NCBI RefSeq assembly: GCF_022374895.2 | Contig: NZ_CP092423.2 | Coordinates: 3,348,001-3,412,000, forward strand | Length of the DNA stretch: 64,000 nucleotides | Direction of reading: 5' to 3' | From: Mycobacterium lentiflavum | Lineage (GTDB): Bacteria > Actinomycetota > Actinomycetes > Mycobacteriales > Mycobacteriaceae | In this document: in pieces, positions 21,053 to 30,367 of the stretch | Layout of the letters: every line of letters starts with the position of its first letter | Position numbering within the stretch: the first letter of the stretch is position 1 | Translations under genes and position numbers: made by a program | Notes under the pieces: model-generated | Seen by the model: only the letters and a program-made list of their open reading frames with translations | Databases searched by the model: none | Told to the model about the DNA's origin: nothing

Positions 21053-23049
21053 TTATCTCCTCTGTGTCGCCCGAGATACCGCGGTTGTCGGCCGCCCTTT
21101 TGGTGGAGCGGAGTGTAGTCGCCGTCGGTGTCCGGCGGAGCGTCGTGCGCGGCCGCCAGGACTTCCTCGTCGGGCCCGGGTTCTTCCGGGGCTGCCCCGA
21201 CGTCTGCCGATTCAGCCGGTGGCCTGGACCGCAGGCGAATCGAACGCGGGAAGCTCCCATTGTGCCGTATTCCGGCCAGAATGACCGCTCCGGCCGCCGC
21301 GACCAAGACCCACTGCACAATCGGGGCCCACCGAGTCGCCGGCGTCAGCATCGTCTTGAGGCGCACCTGGATGTCCAGGTAAGCGGGCTGGAAGAAGTCG
21401 GTACGGACCAGCTCGGCACCGTCGGGAGCGATCACCGCACTGATCCCGGTGGTACCGGCGACCACGACGTATCGGTCGTGCTCGACGGCGCGCACCTTGG
21501 CGAATGCGAGTTGTTGCTCACTCATGCGCTTGTTGAAGGTGGCATTGTTGGCAGGCACCGCCAACAGCTGGGCACCGTTGAGTACGGCCTTGCGCGGCAC
21601 CCGGTCGAAGATCACCTCCCAGCAGGTGGCCACGCCGACGGGGACGCCGGCGATCTGCACCACGTCCGTGCCCTTGCCGGGGACGAAATTGCCCGCCAGG
21701 CCGGCCTTGCTGGACAGATGCTCGAAAAGCCACCGCATGGGCAGGTATTCGCCGAACGGCTGGACGATCTCTTTGTCGTGGCGATCGGCCGGGCCGGTGA
21801 CCGGATTCCAGACGATGGCGGTGTTGGTGTACTGCTCGGGGCCGGGTCCCTGGTCGTGGCCCGGCACCGCGAGTACCGAACCAATCAGGATCGGCGCGTT
21901 GATCGCGTGCGCCGCCTCCGCGATGCGCTGGGCGGCATCGGCGTTGACGAAGGGGTCGATGTCGGAGGAATCCTCAGGCCAGATCACGAACTGGGGTTGC
22001 GGGGCCGCCCCCGCCCGGACGTCCTCGGCCAGCCGCAGGGTCTCGTCGACGTGGTTGTCGAGCACCGCGCGCCGTTGTTCGTTGAAGCCGAGGCCGAGCC
22101 TGGGCACGTTGCCCTGCACGGCCGCGACCGTGACCGTCGGTTCGCCCCCCGATCCGGCGCCGGAGTGCCGCACCGGTGGCCAGACCATGACCGCGGCGAA
22201 GAGCACCAGACAGAAGCAGACGCCGGGCAGCACGACCGCGGGCGGCGGGGCCGCTGCTACGCCGGTCTCGCCGGCCGAGGCGTCGCCGCGCGCGCGGCCG
22301 CCGGTCCGCCACCACTTGACGATTTCCAGCGCGATCGCGGTCGCGCTGAAGCCCAGCAGCACGACCCCCATGGAAAGCAGCGCCACCCCGCCGAGCTGGA
22401 CCAACGGCAGCAGTGGGCCGTCGGCCTGGCCGTAGGCCACCGCGCCCCAGGGAAAGCCGCCGAACGGGACGATCGACTTCAGCCACTCCTGGGCCGTCCA
22501 CAGCACTGCGAACCAGAGCGGCCACCCGGGCAGTCGACGCACCACGACGGCGAAGAAACCGAACAGGCCGCAGAACAGCGCGCACATCGTGGCCAACGTC
22601 AGCCACGGGACGGCGCCGACCAGCAGGCTGATCCATGGCAGCAGCGGGACATAGAACGCGAGCCCGAACAGGAATCCGTAACCGGATCCGCCCGCCAGTG
22701 TCGTACCGGGGTGTTTGAGCACCCAGGCCAGCAACGCGGCGGCGACGACGGCCGCCCACCACCAGTTCACCGACGGGAAGCTGGCACACAGCAGCGCTCC
22801 ACCCCCGATGGTGGCCACCAGCCTCGGCACCCGGGGTGCCAGCGCGGCCCCCACGCCGGGGAGCCGGGCGATCGCCCCCGTGCCCAGCCGCGCTAGTCCG
22901 TGGCCGGTGGCGGCGGCCATTCGACGGGCCCGGCCTGCACGGTCGGGCTCCCGCTGGTCGGGCTTCGGCTGGTCGGGTTCCCGCTCTTCCTCGGCTTCGT
23001 CGTAATCCTCGGCCGCGTCGTCGACCGGCCGCGGTTCCTCCCTAGCCAT
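21049..23049 (-). CDS. lnt: Apolipoprotein N-acyltransferase
   Basis: About 666 residues from ATG 23047-23049; this start overlaps the amidohydrolase stop and removes a meaningless 5' extension. An acidic, charged N-terminal tail is followed by several membrane spans and then a periplasmic nitrilase-like domain. Catalytic triad motifs are visible: VIWPEDSS (Glu), a Lys in [14 protein letters not shown], and the nucleophile in [11 protein letters not shown]. It adds the third acyl chain to the N-terminal cysteine of lipoproteins. It corresponds to domain 1 of M. tuberculosis Ppm1. The Asp/Arg-rich C-terminal tail may contact the neighbouring Ppm1. Confidence 0.92.
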   Translation of the reverse strand: MAREEPRPVDDAAEDYDEAEEEREPDQPKPDQREPDRAGRARRMAAATGHGLARLGTGAIARLPGVGAALAPRVPRLVATIGGGALLCASFPSVNWWWAAVVAAALLAWVLKHPGTTLAGGSGYGFLFGLAFYVPLLPWISLLVGAVPWLTLATMCALFCGLFGFFAVVVRRLPGWPLWFAVLWTAQEWLKSIVPFGGFPWGAVAYGQADGPLLPLVQLGGVALLSMGVVLLGFSATAIALEIVKWWRTGGRARGDASAGETGVAAAPPPAVVLPGVCFCLVLFAAVMVWPPVRHSGAGSGGEPTVTVAAVQGNVPRLGLGFNEQRRAVLDNHVDETLRLAEDVRAGAAPQPQFVIWPEDSSDIDPFVNADAAQRIAEAAHAINAPILIGSVLAVPGHDQGPGPEQYTNTAIVWNPVTGPADRHDKEIVQPFGEYLPMRWLFEHLSSKAGLAGNFVPGKGTDVVQIAGVPVGVATCWEVIFDRVPRKAVLNGAQLLAVPANNATFNKRMSEQQLAFAKVRAVEHDRYVVVAGTTGISAVIAPDGAELVRTDFFQPAYLDIQVRLKTMLTPATRWAPIVQWVLVAAAGAVILAGIRHNGSFPRSIRLRSRPPAESADVGAAPEEPGPDEEVLAAAHDAPPDTDGDYTPLHQKGGRQPRYLGRHRGDK

Positions 23050-24646
23050 GGATAACAGCACCTCGGTGGACGGTGCGCCGGCACCGCGGGAGCTCGTCGT
23101 CCGGGTCCAGGCGCGGCAACGCGGGAACCCGCGACCGCGGATCGGTCGACCACCGCTGCACAGTGTCGTCCGGGGCGTGGACGTCGAGGTCTCCGGCGTC
23201 CCAGACCGCGTAGGAGGCCGGAGCACCCGGCACCAGGGCGCCCATGTTCTCGTCACGGACACCACACGCGCGCCACCCGCCGCGAGTGGCACCGGCGAAG
23301 GCCGCCCGGGCCGATACGCCACTGCCGGCGGTGTGGTGATGGACGGCCGCGCGCACACTCCCCCAGGGGTCAAGCCCGGTCACCGGGGCGTCGGAACCTA
23401 GCGCGAGTGGCACGCCTTGGGATGCTAACAGCGCGAGTGGGTTGAGCCGGCTGCCTCGTTCTGGGCCAAGACGGTCGGCATACATGCCGTCGGGACCGCC
23501 CCAGCGGGCATCAAAATTGGGCTGAATGCTGGCGATGACGCCCCATGCGCCCAGTTTGGCGGCCTGGTCGGCGGTCACCATCTCCAGGTGCTCCAGCCGG
23601 TGCCCGCAGCGGGCGACGGCAACCACCCCGAGGTCGGCGACGACGCGTTCGAACGCGTCGACGGCCGCCGAGACCGCGGCATCGCCGATGACATGGAAGC
23701 CCGCCGTCACCTGCGCCTCGGTGCATGCCCGCAGGTGAGCTTCGATGACCTCGGCGTCCAGGTAGCAGGTGCCGACGCGGTCTGGGGCGTCGGTGTAGGG
23801 CTCGTGCAGCCAGGCGGTGTGTGAGCCCAGCGCGCCGTCGACGAACAGGTCACCGGCCAGCCCTCGGGCACCGGTCTGCTCCATCAGCGCGCGGGCCTGC
23901 GCGGGGGTGGCGACCGCCTCACCCCAATAGCCGATCACCTCGACGCCGTGGTCGAAGGCGTTCAGTTGCAGCCAGTCGTCGAGGCCACCGATGTCGGGTC
24001 CCGCGCATTCGTGGACGGAGACGATGCCGGCCGCGGCCGCGGCTCCCAGCGCGGCGGTTCTGGCCTGCGCTAACTGTGCGGGCGTGAGCAGGCCGCGGGC
24101 CACGGCCCGGACCAGGTGGTGCGCATCTGCGGCCAGCGGCCGGTCGGCGGTGAAACCGCGCGCGGCCGCCAGGTCTGCAACCAGCGTGCGCAGCCCGGTG
24201 GAGGCCAGCGCGGAGTGGACGTCGACGCGAGCCAGGTAGGCCGGCCGGTCACCGACCACCGCGTCGAGCTCGGCCGTGGACGGCGGGCAGTTTTCGGGCC
24301 ACGACGACTCGTCCCAGCCGTGCCCCCAGATCGGCTCGCCGGGGTGGGCGGCGGCATAGTCGGCAACCATCCGCAGGCACTGCCCGCGCGAGGTGGCCCC
24401 CCGCAGATCCAGGCCGCTGAGGGTGAGGCCGGTCGCGGTCACATGGATGTGGCTATCGACGAATCCCGGGGCCACGAAGCCACCCTCGAGGTCCATCACC
24501 TCGGCGTCGGGAAATTGCCGGCGACCGACGTCGTCGCTGCCCAGCCACGCGACCACCTCGCCGCGCACCGCCATCGCGGTCGCGTCTGGATGGGTAGGGC
24601 TGTGCACCCGCCCGTTGAGCAGCAGCGTGGTCGGAATCGGAATCAC
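23042..24646 (-). CDS. Amidohydrolase family 3 protein (Rv2052c-like)
   Basis: A 534-residue cytosolic metal-dependent amidohydrolase of the YtcJ/family 3 type. The N-terminal small beta domain leads to [13 protein letters not shown], the first metal-binding HxH; further metal ligands lie near FHVIGDAAV and in the [12 protein letters not shown] motif. Length equals that of M. tuberculosis Rv2052c, at the same position between ppm1 and fxsA. The substrate is unknown; relatives hydrolyse N-acyl or cyclic amides. The stop overlaps the lnt start by eight bases, so the three genes amidohydrolase-lnt-ppm1 form one operon. Confidence 0.88.
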   Translation of the reverse strand: MIPIPTTLLLNGRVHSPTHPDATAMAVRGEVVAWLGSDDVGRRQFPDAEVMDLEGGFVAPGFVDSHIHVTATGLTLSGLDLRGATSRGQCLRMVADYAAAHPGEPIWGHGWDESSWPENCPPSTAELDAVVGDRPAYLARVDVHSALASTGLRTLVADLAAARGFTADRPLAADAHHLVRAVARGLLTPAQLAQARTAALGAAAAAGIVSVHECAGPDIGGLDDWLQLNAFDHGVEVIGYWGEAVATPAQARALMEQTGARGLAGDLFVDGALGSHTAWLHEPYTDAPDRVGTCYLDAEVIEAHLRACTEAQVTAGFHVIGDAAVSAAVDAFERVVADLGVVAVARCGHRLEHLEMVTADQAAKLGAWGVIASIQPNFDARWGGPDGMYADRLGPERGSRLNPLALLASQGVPLALGSDAPVTGLDPWGSVRAAVHHHTAGSGVSARAAFAGATRGGWRACGVRDENMGALVPGAPASYAVWDAGDLDVHAPDDTVQRWSTDPRSRVPALPRLDPDDELPRCRRTVHRGAVIHG

Positions 24647-24675
24647 AGCGCAAAACTACGTGGAGCAAGAGCCCA

Positions 24676-25194
24676 TCAGTTCGGGCCGGACGCGTAGCGG
24701 GGCCCGCCCCAATGGTCGTCGGCGGGGCGGTTCTTCGGCAGCGCGGCCGGCTCGACGTCGTAGACGTCGATGACCTCGCCGTCGATGTAGTCCCCGCGAT
24801 CGGAGGTGAACTCGGCCATGACCAGCGGCGCCTTTCGCTGGAAACTCCGCAGCGCCATCCTGGTCAATCCGGGCCCGGCGGCCGCACGCACCGGCGGCAG
24901 GAGCAGCAACGTACCCAACGCCGTCGTGACGAATCCCGGGGCCAGGACCAGCGCCGTCGCCATCGTCACCAGCGCGCCGTCACCCAGGGTGGTGCGAGGT
25001 TCCTTGAGACCGGAGCGCATCCGCCCGATGTCGCGAATCAGCTGAGACCCCGCGATCGGAGCCAGCAGGCCCCAGCCGAGAACGAACGTGACCAGCAGGC
25101 CCAGCAGGGTCCAGCCCCACCCGACCGTCCAGACCAGGGCGAAGACCGCCGCCAGTTCAACGACGGCGTAAACGAGTAACAACCGGCTCACCAT
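24676..25194 (-). CDS. fxsA: FxsA-family membrane protein
   Basis: About 172 residues from ATG 25192-25194, close to the 175 of Rv2053c; the frame is open further upstream, but that part lies in the divergent promoter region. Two N-terminal membrane spans are followed by a conserved cytoplasmic segment and another hydrophobic stretch (ALVTMATALVLAPGFVTTALG). The C-terminus is acidic and polar. In E. coli FxsA lessens exclusion of phage T7 by the F plasmid; the housekeeping role is unknown. The stop lies 30 bp ahead of the downstream amidohydrolase start on the same strand, so co-transcription is likely. Confidence 0.88.
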   Translation of the reverse strand: MVSRLLLVYAVVELAAVFALVWTVGWGWTLLGLLVTFVLGWGLLAPIAGSQLIRDIGRMRSGLKEPRTTLGDGALVTMATALVLAPGFVTTALGTLLLLPPVRAAAGPGLTRMALRSFQRKAPLVMAEFTSDRGDYIDGEVIDVYDVEPAALPKNRPADDHWGGPRYASGPN

Positions 25195-25267
25195 GTGATG
25201 CCAACGTCCGTGCATTGCACTCGAGTTCCCCTGGTGATCGGTGTGGCGGCTGCAGTTAGATGACGAT

Positions 25268-25963
25268 ATGACCACGATTGAGATCGATACGCCGGATGGA
25301 CCGATCGATGCGCTCCTGAACATTCCAGCCGGTGATGGCCCCTGGCCGGGTGTGGTGGTGATCCATGACGCCTTCGGCTACGGCCGTGACAAGGAGCAGA
25401 CCAACGACCGCATCGCGCGGGCGGGCTATCTCGCGCTTACTCCGAACATGTACGCGCGGGGCGGCCGCATCCGTTGCATCACCCGGGTGATGCGTGAGCT
25501 GATGACACAACGTGGCCGCGCTCTCGACGACATTCTTGCGGCCCGCGATCACCTGCTCAAGCGGCCGGATTGCAGCGGGCAGGTTGGGATCGCCGGCTTC
25601 TGCATGGGCGGACAGTTTGCACTCGTCATGTCGCCCAAGGGTTTTGGCGCTTCCGCTCCGTTCTACGGCGCTCCCCTGCCCCGGCACCTGAGCGACACGC
25701 TGGAGGGGGCGTGCCCGATCGTGGCAAGCTTCGGCGGGCGCGACCCGCTGGGCAAGGGTGCACCTGAGAAGTTGCGCGAAGTGATTGCGGCCAAGCAGAT
25801 CACCAGTGACGTCAAGGTTTACCCCGACGCCGGGCACAGTTTCGCGAATACGCTTCCCACCCAACCACTGCTGCGCATCGCCGGCTTCGGCTACGACGAC
25901 GCCGCGACCGAAGACGCCTGGAGCCGCGTCTTCTCATTCTTCGGCGAGCATCTAAAGACGTAG
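25268..25963 (+). CDS. Dienelactone hydrolase family protein (Rv2054-like)
   Basis: About 231 residues from ATG 25268; a GTG at 25241 would add nine residues. It is an alpha/beta hydrolase of the dienelactone hydrolase family: nucleophile motif GFCMGGQ with a cysteine where serine is common, typical of this family, an aspartate near SFGGRDPLG and a histidine in PDAGHSF. Dienelactone hydrolases open lactone rings in aromatic catabolism, but mycobacterial members have no proven substrate. It is divergent from fxsA with a 73-bp gap and ends in an overlap with the convergent DJ-1/PfpI gene. Confidence 0.88.
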   Translation: MTTIEIDTPDGPIDALLNIPAGDGPWPGVVVIHDAFGYGRDKEQTNDRIARAGYLALTPNMYARGGRIRCITRVMRELMTQRGRALDDILAARDHLLKRPDCSGQVGIAGFCMGGQFALVMSPKGFGASAPFYGAPLPRHLSDTLEGACPIVASFGGRDPLGKGAPEKLREVIAAKQITSDVKVYPDAGHSFANTLPTQPLLRIAGFGYDDAATEDAWSRVFSFFGEHLKT

Positions 25964-26809
25964 TTTGTCGGACACGATGCCCGCGAAGGTGTGGGTGTCG
26001 CCGGGCCAACGCGCCGAGATGTAGTTGCCGTCGTCGACGACGAACGCGGGCCGCGAGTCGGTCGCCGTGTCCCGCGCTATCCCGGACGACTTGCGCCGCC
26101 AGTGCGGCGTACCGCGTGTGACGTCGCGGAAATCCGTCGGATCTTCAAGCGCGCGTGTGACTTCCGACTGCACGGACATGTAGCCCTGCACCTGGCCGGG
26201 CGCTTCGGTGTAGGTCCGGTAGTAATCGGGATCCCAGAATCGGGTGATCCGGGTCAGCCGCCAGGCCAACCGCTCCATCGCCCAGGTGAGCGCCGTGGTC
26301 TTGCGTCCGTAGAGCACCGAGCGACCCGTGTTGGGATCGACACTGCGCGCGGCCAGCAGCACACCGTGACAAATCGCCGCCACGATCATGTCGCGGGCAA
26401 AGGCCTCGACGACGAGGCGCTGCAGGATGTCGCTGTCGATGTAGCTACGCATCCCGCGGGCGCGATGACCGCCGGGCAGCAGCACCGCGTCGACGCCGTC
26501 CAGCGTGGCCGCAGTCCAGCTGACGGAATGCCGATGCTCCGGTGAATCCAGCATGGCGGCGTAGGCGTCGCGACCGTTCTTGTCGGCGCGCAGTGCCAGC
26601 CCGATGAATGGCAGTGCGCCCAGTACCGGCAGCGCGGACCAGATGTCCAGTCCTCGACCGGTCACCATGATGTCGTCTGCCACGCCGGGCGCGCCGCTTT
26701 CGGTCGCGAAGATCACTCGGTGACCGTTGTCGGTCAAGACCCGCCAGCTGACGGCGACCTCGGTCGGGTCGAAGTCACGGTCCGGGATCGGGATGAGCAC
26801 CGTACTCAT
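25952..26809 (-). CDS. DJ-1/PfpI family protein
   Basis: A 285-residue protein of the class I glutamine-amidotransferase-like superfamily. The nucleophile elbow AAICHGVLLAAR carries the reactive cysteine, preceded by the LLPGGHRARGM loop. It is longer than minimal PfpI or DJ-1 proteins and has an extra C-terminal segment. Members act as chaperones, glyoxalases or isonitrile hydratases; none can be chosen here. The gene sits where M. tuberculosis has the alternative ribosomal protein genes (rpsR2-rpmB2 region), which are absent. Its 3' end overlaps the hydrolase by 12 bp on the opposite strand. Confidence 0.8.
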   Translation of the reverse strand: MSTVLIPIPDRDFDPTEVAVSWRVLTDNGHRVIFATESGAPGVADDIMVTGRGLDIWSALPVLGALPFIGLALRADKNGRDAYAAMLDSPEHRHSVSWTAATLDGVDAVLLPGGHRARGMRSYIDSDILQRLVVEAFARDMIVAAICHGVLLAARSVDPNTGRSVLYGRKTTALTWAMERLAWRLTRITRFWDPDYYRTYTEAPGQVQGYMSVQSEVTRALEDPTDFRDVTRGTPHWRRKSSGIARDTATDSRPAFVVDDGNYISARWPGDTHTFAGIVSDKLRL

Positions 26810-26827
26810 CAGCGCCCTGCGGCCTTC

Positions 26828-27214
26828 CTAGCCTTGGGCAACTCGGAGTTCGAGGCCGATGTTGCTTTCCATACCGCCGCGCAGCTTGCTGAAGAAGTTG
26901 AAGACCCTGCCAACGATGCCGTAGCGCTTGCCGATCGCGTCGTAAACGGCGCCGGTGTCCGACTTGTCGAGCAGGGCCGCGGTGCCCTCGACCGCCTCGC
27001 TGGTCGGGCGACCACGCATGGTGCAGGTCGCCATCGTCACGCGGGGTGTATTACGAATCCGCTTGACCTTCCAGGAGTTTGCCTGCGTGATCACTAGCAG
27101 GCGGTCCCGGTCCGGAGCGGTCCAGATCGGGGTTGGCTTGGCTCGACCGTCCTTGGTGAAGGTGGTCAGCAGGATGTATTGCGCCTTGGCGAGGTCGGCA
27201 AAAGTGGGCGTCAC
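26828..27214 (-). CDS. PPOX-class F420-dependent oxidoreductase (Rv2061c-like)
   Basis: A 128-residue split-barrel flavin/deazaflavin-binding protein of the pyridoxamine-5'-phosphate-oxidase-like class, Rv2061 subfamily. Recognisable are LTTFTKDGRAKPTPIW near residue 17, the VITQANSWKVKRIRNTP segment and a MRGRPTSEAVEGTA stretch. Such enzymes use F420H2 to reduce unsaturated substrates; this one's substrate is unknown. It lies 18 bp upstream of the DJ-1 gene on the same strand, probably in one transcript. It faces an inserted cassette across a 113-bp gap with a strong palindrome. Confidence 0.85.
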   Translation of the reverse strand: MTPTFADLAKAQYILLTTFTKDGRAKPTPIWTAPDRDRLLVITQANSWKVKRIRNTPRVTMATCTMRGRPTSEAVEGTAALLDKSDTGAVYDAIGKRYGIVGRVFNFFSKLRGGMESNIGLELRVAQG

Positions 27215-27267
27215 GGTCTCAACCTACCTGTGAACGTTGACATTCTCAGCAGTCAGCTGCCATGGTG

Positions 27268-27294
27268 TTAAGTGAAAACATTGTTTTCGTTTAA
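27268..27294. promoter_or_regulatory. Near-perfect AT-rich palindrome upstream of the DUF1214-sulfotransferase cassette
   Basis: The arms GAAAACA (27274-27280) and TGTTTTC (27282-27288) are perfect inverted copies around one base, and TTAA flanks both ends; 22 of 27 positions fit two-fold symmetry. It sits in the divergent gap and stands out as AT-rich in high-GC DNA. It is probably the operator of the TetR protein encoded at 29686-30357; this is inferred. Confidence 0.65.
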
Positions 27295-27327
27295 GCATCT
27301 GTCGCGACGACCCGAGCGAGGACCCGC

Positions 27328-28557
27328 GTGCGCGATCCGAACACGCCCATGGCATGGCTGCCGTTCTCGATCAACGAGGCAGCGCTGACCGGCTCCGACG
27401 CCGACGATGTCGACCTGTCCCAGGCGTGGTCGTATCTGCAGGACCGACTGGGCGACGCGGCGCGGATCGTGCAATCGGACCCGGCCGGCCGAAATCGGGT
27501 CGACCTCGCAGCGGGAATGCGCCACCTGCTGGTGCTGCTCACCGCCGGCATTCACCAGGTGCTGCGGTTCGATCCCGATCCCATCCTGTGTGTGCAACGC
27601 ACCAGCACCGACGATCTCGTGACCTGGGGAATGGAGTGCCCGGACTGCATCTACACCAGCGCCGTGCTACGCGGGGGTGAAAGTTATCGGTTGTTCGGCA
27701 ATCGGGGCACCGCACGCTACGTCGGTCTGCAGACGATGAACGGCATCGTCGCAACCGCCAACGAACTGGTCGACGAACTCGAGGTGGATGCCGACGGGGA
27801 CTTCGAGGTGGTGCTGTCCGCTGCGGAGCAGTCGGCGGGCAATTGGATGCGGCTCGACGGCGATAATCCGACATTGACGGTGCGCCACTTCTTCTACGAC
27901 TGGAACACCGAAGTCGCGTCGTCGTTGCGCATCGAACGGATCGGCGACCCGGTGGGGGCAGCCGGCCGCGCGGTCGATCCGGCGCTGGCTTTGTCACGCC
28001 AGCTGATCGCCCTCGGCGATTTCGTGCAGGACAACCTCGCGTTCTTTCTGCAGTTCGGCGCCGCGGCACCGACGAACGGATTCCTGCCGCCGATCGACCG
28101 CTCCGATATCGGCGCGGCCGCCGAAAACCGGCCGGTGATCGGCCGGTGGGAGCTGGGCCCGGGTGAGGCACTGATCGTGGAATCCGAACCGCCCGAAGGG
28201 ATTTACTGGAGTTTCTCGATCGGCAATCCGTGGTGGGAGACGATTCATTACGGTCGTCATCAATCCAGCCTGAATGCCTTCCAGGCTGCCGTGGATTCCG
28301 ACGGTCTGGTACGGGTGGTGCTGTGCTCGCAAGACCCGGGCGTCGCGAATTGGCTTGACACCGCAGGCTTCAGCAATGGGCCGATCATCTTGCGTTGCGT
28401 ACGAACCAAAACGGCGCCGACGCCGTCGACGCGAGTCGTGCCGTTCGACGACATTCACGCGGCGTTGCCCCCGGACACCGCAATGGTGACGCCCGAGCAG
28501 CGCGCGGGCATCATCGCGGCGCGCCGCACCGCCGTGCGAGAAAGGTTCGACCAATGA
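27328..28557 (+). CDS. DUF1214-like conserved protein
   Basis: A 409-residue protein with no signal peptide or membrane span. The C-terminal half resembles the DUF1214/DUF1254 family, recognisable by the segment around GIYWSFSIGNPWWE and the ordered beta-rich stretch before it. The molecular function of this family is unknown, though mycobacterial members are often found next to sulfotransferase and SDR genes. The start is GTG; an ATG seven codons later (27349) is possible. The TGA stop overlaps the ATG of the sulfotransferase gene by four bases, so the two are coupled. A palindrome 34 bp upstream probably holds an operator. Confidence 0.75.
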   Translation: MRDPNTPMAWLPFSINEAALTGSDADDVDLSQAWSYLQDRLGDAARIVQSDPAGRNRVDLAAGMRHLLVLLTAGIHQVLRFDPDPILCVQRTSTDDLVTWGMECPDCIYTSAVLRGGESYRLFGNRGTARYVGLQTMNGIVATANELVDELEVDADGDFEVVLSAAEQSAGNWMRLDGDNPTLTVRHFFYDWNTEVASSLRIERIGDPVGAAGRAVDPALALSRQLIALGDFVQDNLAFFLQFGAAAPTNGFLPPIDRSDIGAAAENRPVIGRWELGPGEALIVESEPPEGIYWSFSIGNPWWETIHYGRHQSSLNAFQAAVDSDGLVRVVLCSQDPGVANWLDTAGFSNGPIILRCVRTKTAPTPSTRVVPFDDIHAALPPDTAMVTPEQRAGIIAARRTAVRERFDQ

Positions 28558-29699
28558 CGTTTGACGCCGACGATTTGGAAACCGGCGCCCGCGCCGCAAC
28601 AGGTCTCGACGATTTCGGATCCTCGTACTACCGCGAGGGACTCGACCGTATCGTCGACGCGCTGAACACCGAGGCTGACCTCAACGAGATCGGCGCGGTC
28701 ATCCAGCACGCGACCATCAGCAACGCGTTGATTCAGCGTCTGAAAATCGAGGACACCTACCGACAACATCCCGAGATCGACGACCAGGTGGTCGACGGCC
28801 CGGTGTTCGTGATCGGCCTGCCTCGCACGGGCACCACGGCATTGAGCCAACTGATCGCCGCCGATCCGCAATTCCGGTCGCTGCGGACGTGGGAATCTCA
28901 GGCGCCCACCCCGCCGCCGGAGGCCGCGACACAGCACACCGATCCGCGAATCGCGCAGGCCGAGGCGGGCCTGAAGATGCTCGACGACATGTTTCCGTTG
29001 ATGAAGACGATGCACAACTCCGAAGCGACGGCCGCGACCGAATGCCAGGACCTGATGGGAATGAGCTTTCGTACCTTCCACTTTGACGGCGCGGTGCGCG
29101 CCCCCGGATATCTGGCGTGGCTGATGGACTGCGACATGCGCGAGACGTACATCTTTCACCGGCGGGTGTTGCGCCTGTTGCAATGGCACTGCCCGCCGAC
29201 CCTGTGGCACCTCAAGACCCCGGTGCACATGTTCGCGCTCGACGCGCTCGTCGAGGCCTACCCGAACGCCAAATTCCTGTGGAGTCACCGCGATCCGGCC
29301 AAGGTGCTGGGTTCGGTGTGCAGCCTGATCCAGTACGTCCGCAGCTGGAGCAGCGATCGCAACGATCCGCATGAGCTGGGCGCCGAGCAACTCGACAGCT
29401 GGGTCGAAGCCGTCCGGCGAGCAATGGATTTCCGTTCCCGAATGGGGAATGACCGCTTCGCCGACGTCTCCTTCGCCGATTTGCAAACCGATCCGGTGCG
29501 CACGCTGCAGGCCGGTTACGAACGCCTGGGGCTGAGCTTCACCGACGCCGCGTCGAACGCGGTCAGGCGATGGGCCGAAGGGCACAAACCCGGCTCGCGC
29601 GGCGCGCATGACTATGACCTCGCCGAGTACGGCCTGACATCGGAAGGGGTTCGCGAACGCTTCGCGGACTACCGCGCCGCCTACGATGCGACCGCCTGA
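28554..29699 (+). CDS. Sulfotransferase family protein
   Basis: About 381 residues from ATG 28554, chosen because it overlaps the previous stop (ATGA); a longer frame from 28395 lies inside the upstream gene. It is a Sulfotransfer_3-type enzyme. The 5'-phosphosulfate loop VIGLPRTGTTALSQL is at about residues 86-100, and the 3'-phosphate region follows near FLWSHRDPAKVLGS. It transfers sulfate from PAPS to a hydroxyl acceptor; mycobacterial relatives (Stf family) sulfate glycolipids or trehalose. The acceptor here is unknown. The coupling to a DUF1214-like protein and the nearby SDR suggest a small lipid-modification cassette. Confidence 0.88.
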   Translation: MTFDADDLETGARAATGLDDFGSSYYREGLDRIVDALNTEADLNEIGAVIQHATISNALIQRLKIEDTYRQHPEIDDQVVDGPVFVIGLPRTGTTALSQLIAADPQFRSLRTWESQAPTPPPEAATQHTDPRIAQAEAGLKMLDDMFPLMKTMHNSEATAATECQDLMGMSFRTFHFDGAVRAPGYLAWLMDCDMRETYIFHRRVLRLLQWHCPPTLWHLKTPVHMFALDALVEAYPNAKFLWSHRDPAKVLGSVCSLIQYVRSWSSDRNDPHELGAEQLDSWVEAVRRAMDFRSRMGNDRFADVSFADLQTDPVRTLQAGYERLGLSFTDAASNAVRRWAEGHKPGSRGAHDYDLAEYGLTSEGVRERFADYRAAYDATA

Positions 29700-30357
29700 C
29701 AGCGCGAGCGCTCCTCGAACCCGGCGCCGCGACAAGCTGGAGCCGGATCCGGCGGTGCGCCGCGAGATCCTGGCGGCCGCGTCGGCGACCCTGCGCGAGC
29801 AGGGGGTTCCCGGCTTGAGCATTGCCGCGGTGCTGGACCGCGCCAAGTTGAGTACCCGCGCCTTCTACCGGCATTTCGACTCGAAGGACGAACTGGTCGC
29901 GGCGGTGTTCCTGGAGACCGCCCGCGCGGAGAGGCGACGGTTGCAACGGCGAATGTCGGGCGCCGCCACGGAGATTGAAGCGGTCGCTGCCTGGATCGAC
30001 GGGCGGCTCGACCTGGCGTTCGACGACAACATCAAATCCGATTTGCGGCGGCTGTCGCTGGAAGCGCAATCGCAAACCTCGATCTCCCCCAGCCTGATTC
30101 AGCCCGCGTACGCCGAGATGCTCAAGCCGCTCAGCGATGCGTTGCGGCGGGGATTGCAGGCCGGGGTGTTCCACCACATCGACCCGGTCAACGACGCGGA
30201 GTTCATCCAGGGCGTGGTGTGGGCAAGCATCAACCGGCAGTGGCGAACCGGCGATTGCGACCGCACCGAAGTCCGCGGCGACGCGCTCCGGTTCTGCTTA
30301 CGTGCGTTGGGCGTAGCCCTCGCTGCGATCAACCAGACCTGTTCAACGACTGACTGA
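29686..30357 (+). CDS. TetR-family transcriptional regulator
   Basis: A 223-residue TetR repressor. The helix-turn-helix is at about residues 26-70 (ILAAASATLREQG, then DRAKLSTRAFYRHFDSKDEL). The N-terminus is basic (RTRRRDK), as in many mycobacterial TetR proteins with an extended DNA-binding arm. It overlaps the sulfotransferase 3' end by 14 bases in another frame, so it belongs to the same operon. The AT-rich palindrome at 27268-27294 is its most likely site, giving autoregulation of the cassette. The ligand is unknown. Confidence 0.88.
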   Translation: MRPPDSASAPRTRRRDKLEPDPAVRREILAAASATLREQGVPGLSIAAVLDRAKLSTRAFYRHFDSKDELVAAVFLETARAERRRLQRRMSGAATEIEAVAAWIDGRLDLAFDDNIKSDLRRLSLEAQSQTSISPSLIQPAYAEMLKPLSDALRRGLQAGVFHHIDPVNDAEFIQGVVWASINRQWRTGDCDRTEVRGDALRFCLRALGVALAAINQTCSTTD

Positions 30358-30367
30358 GGGAGTATCG

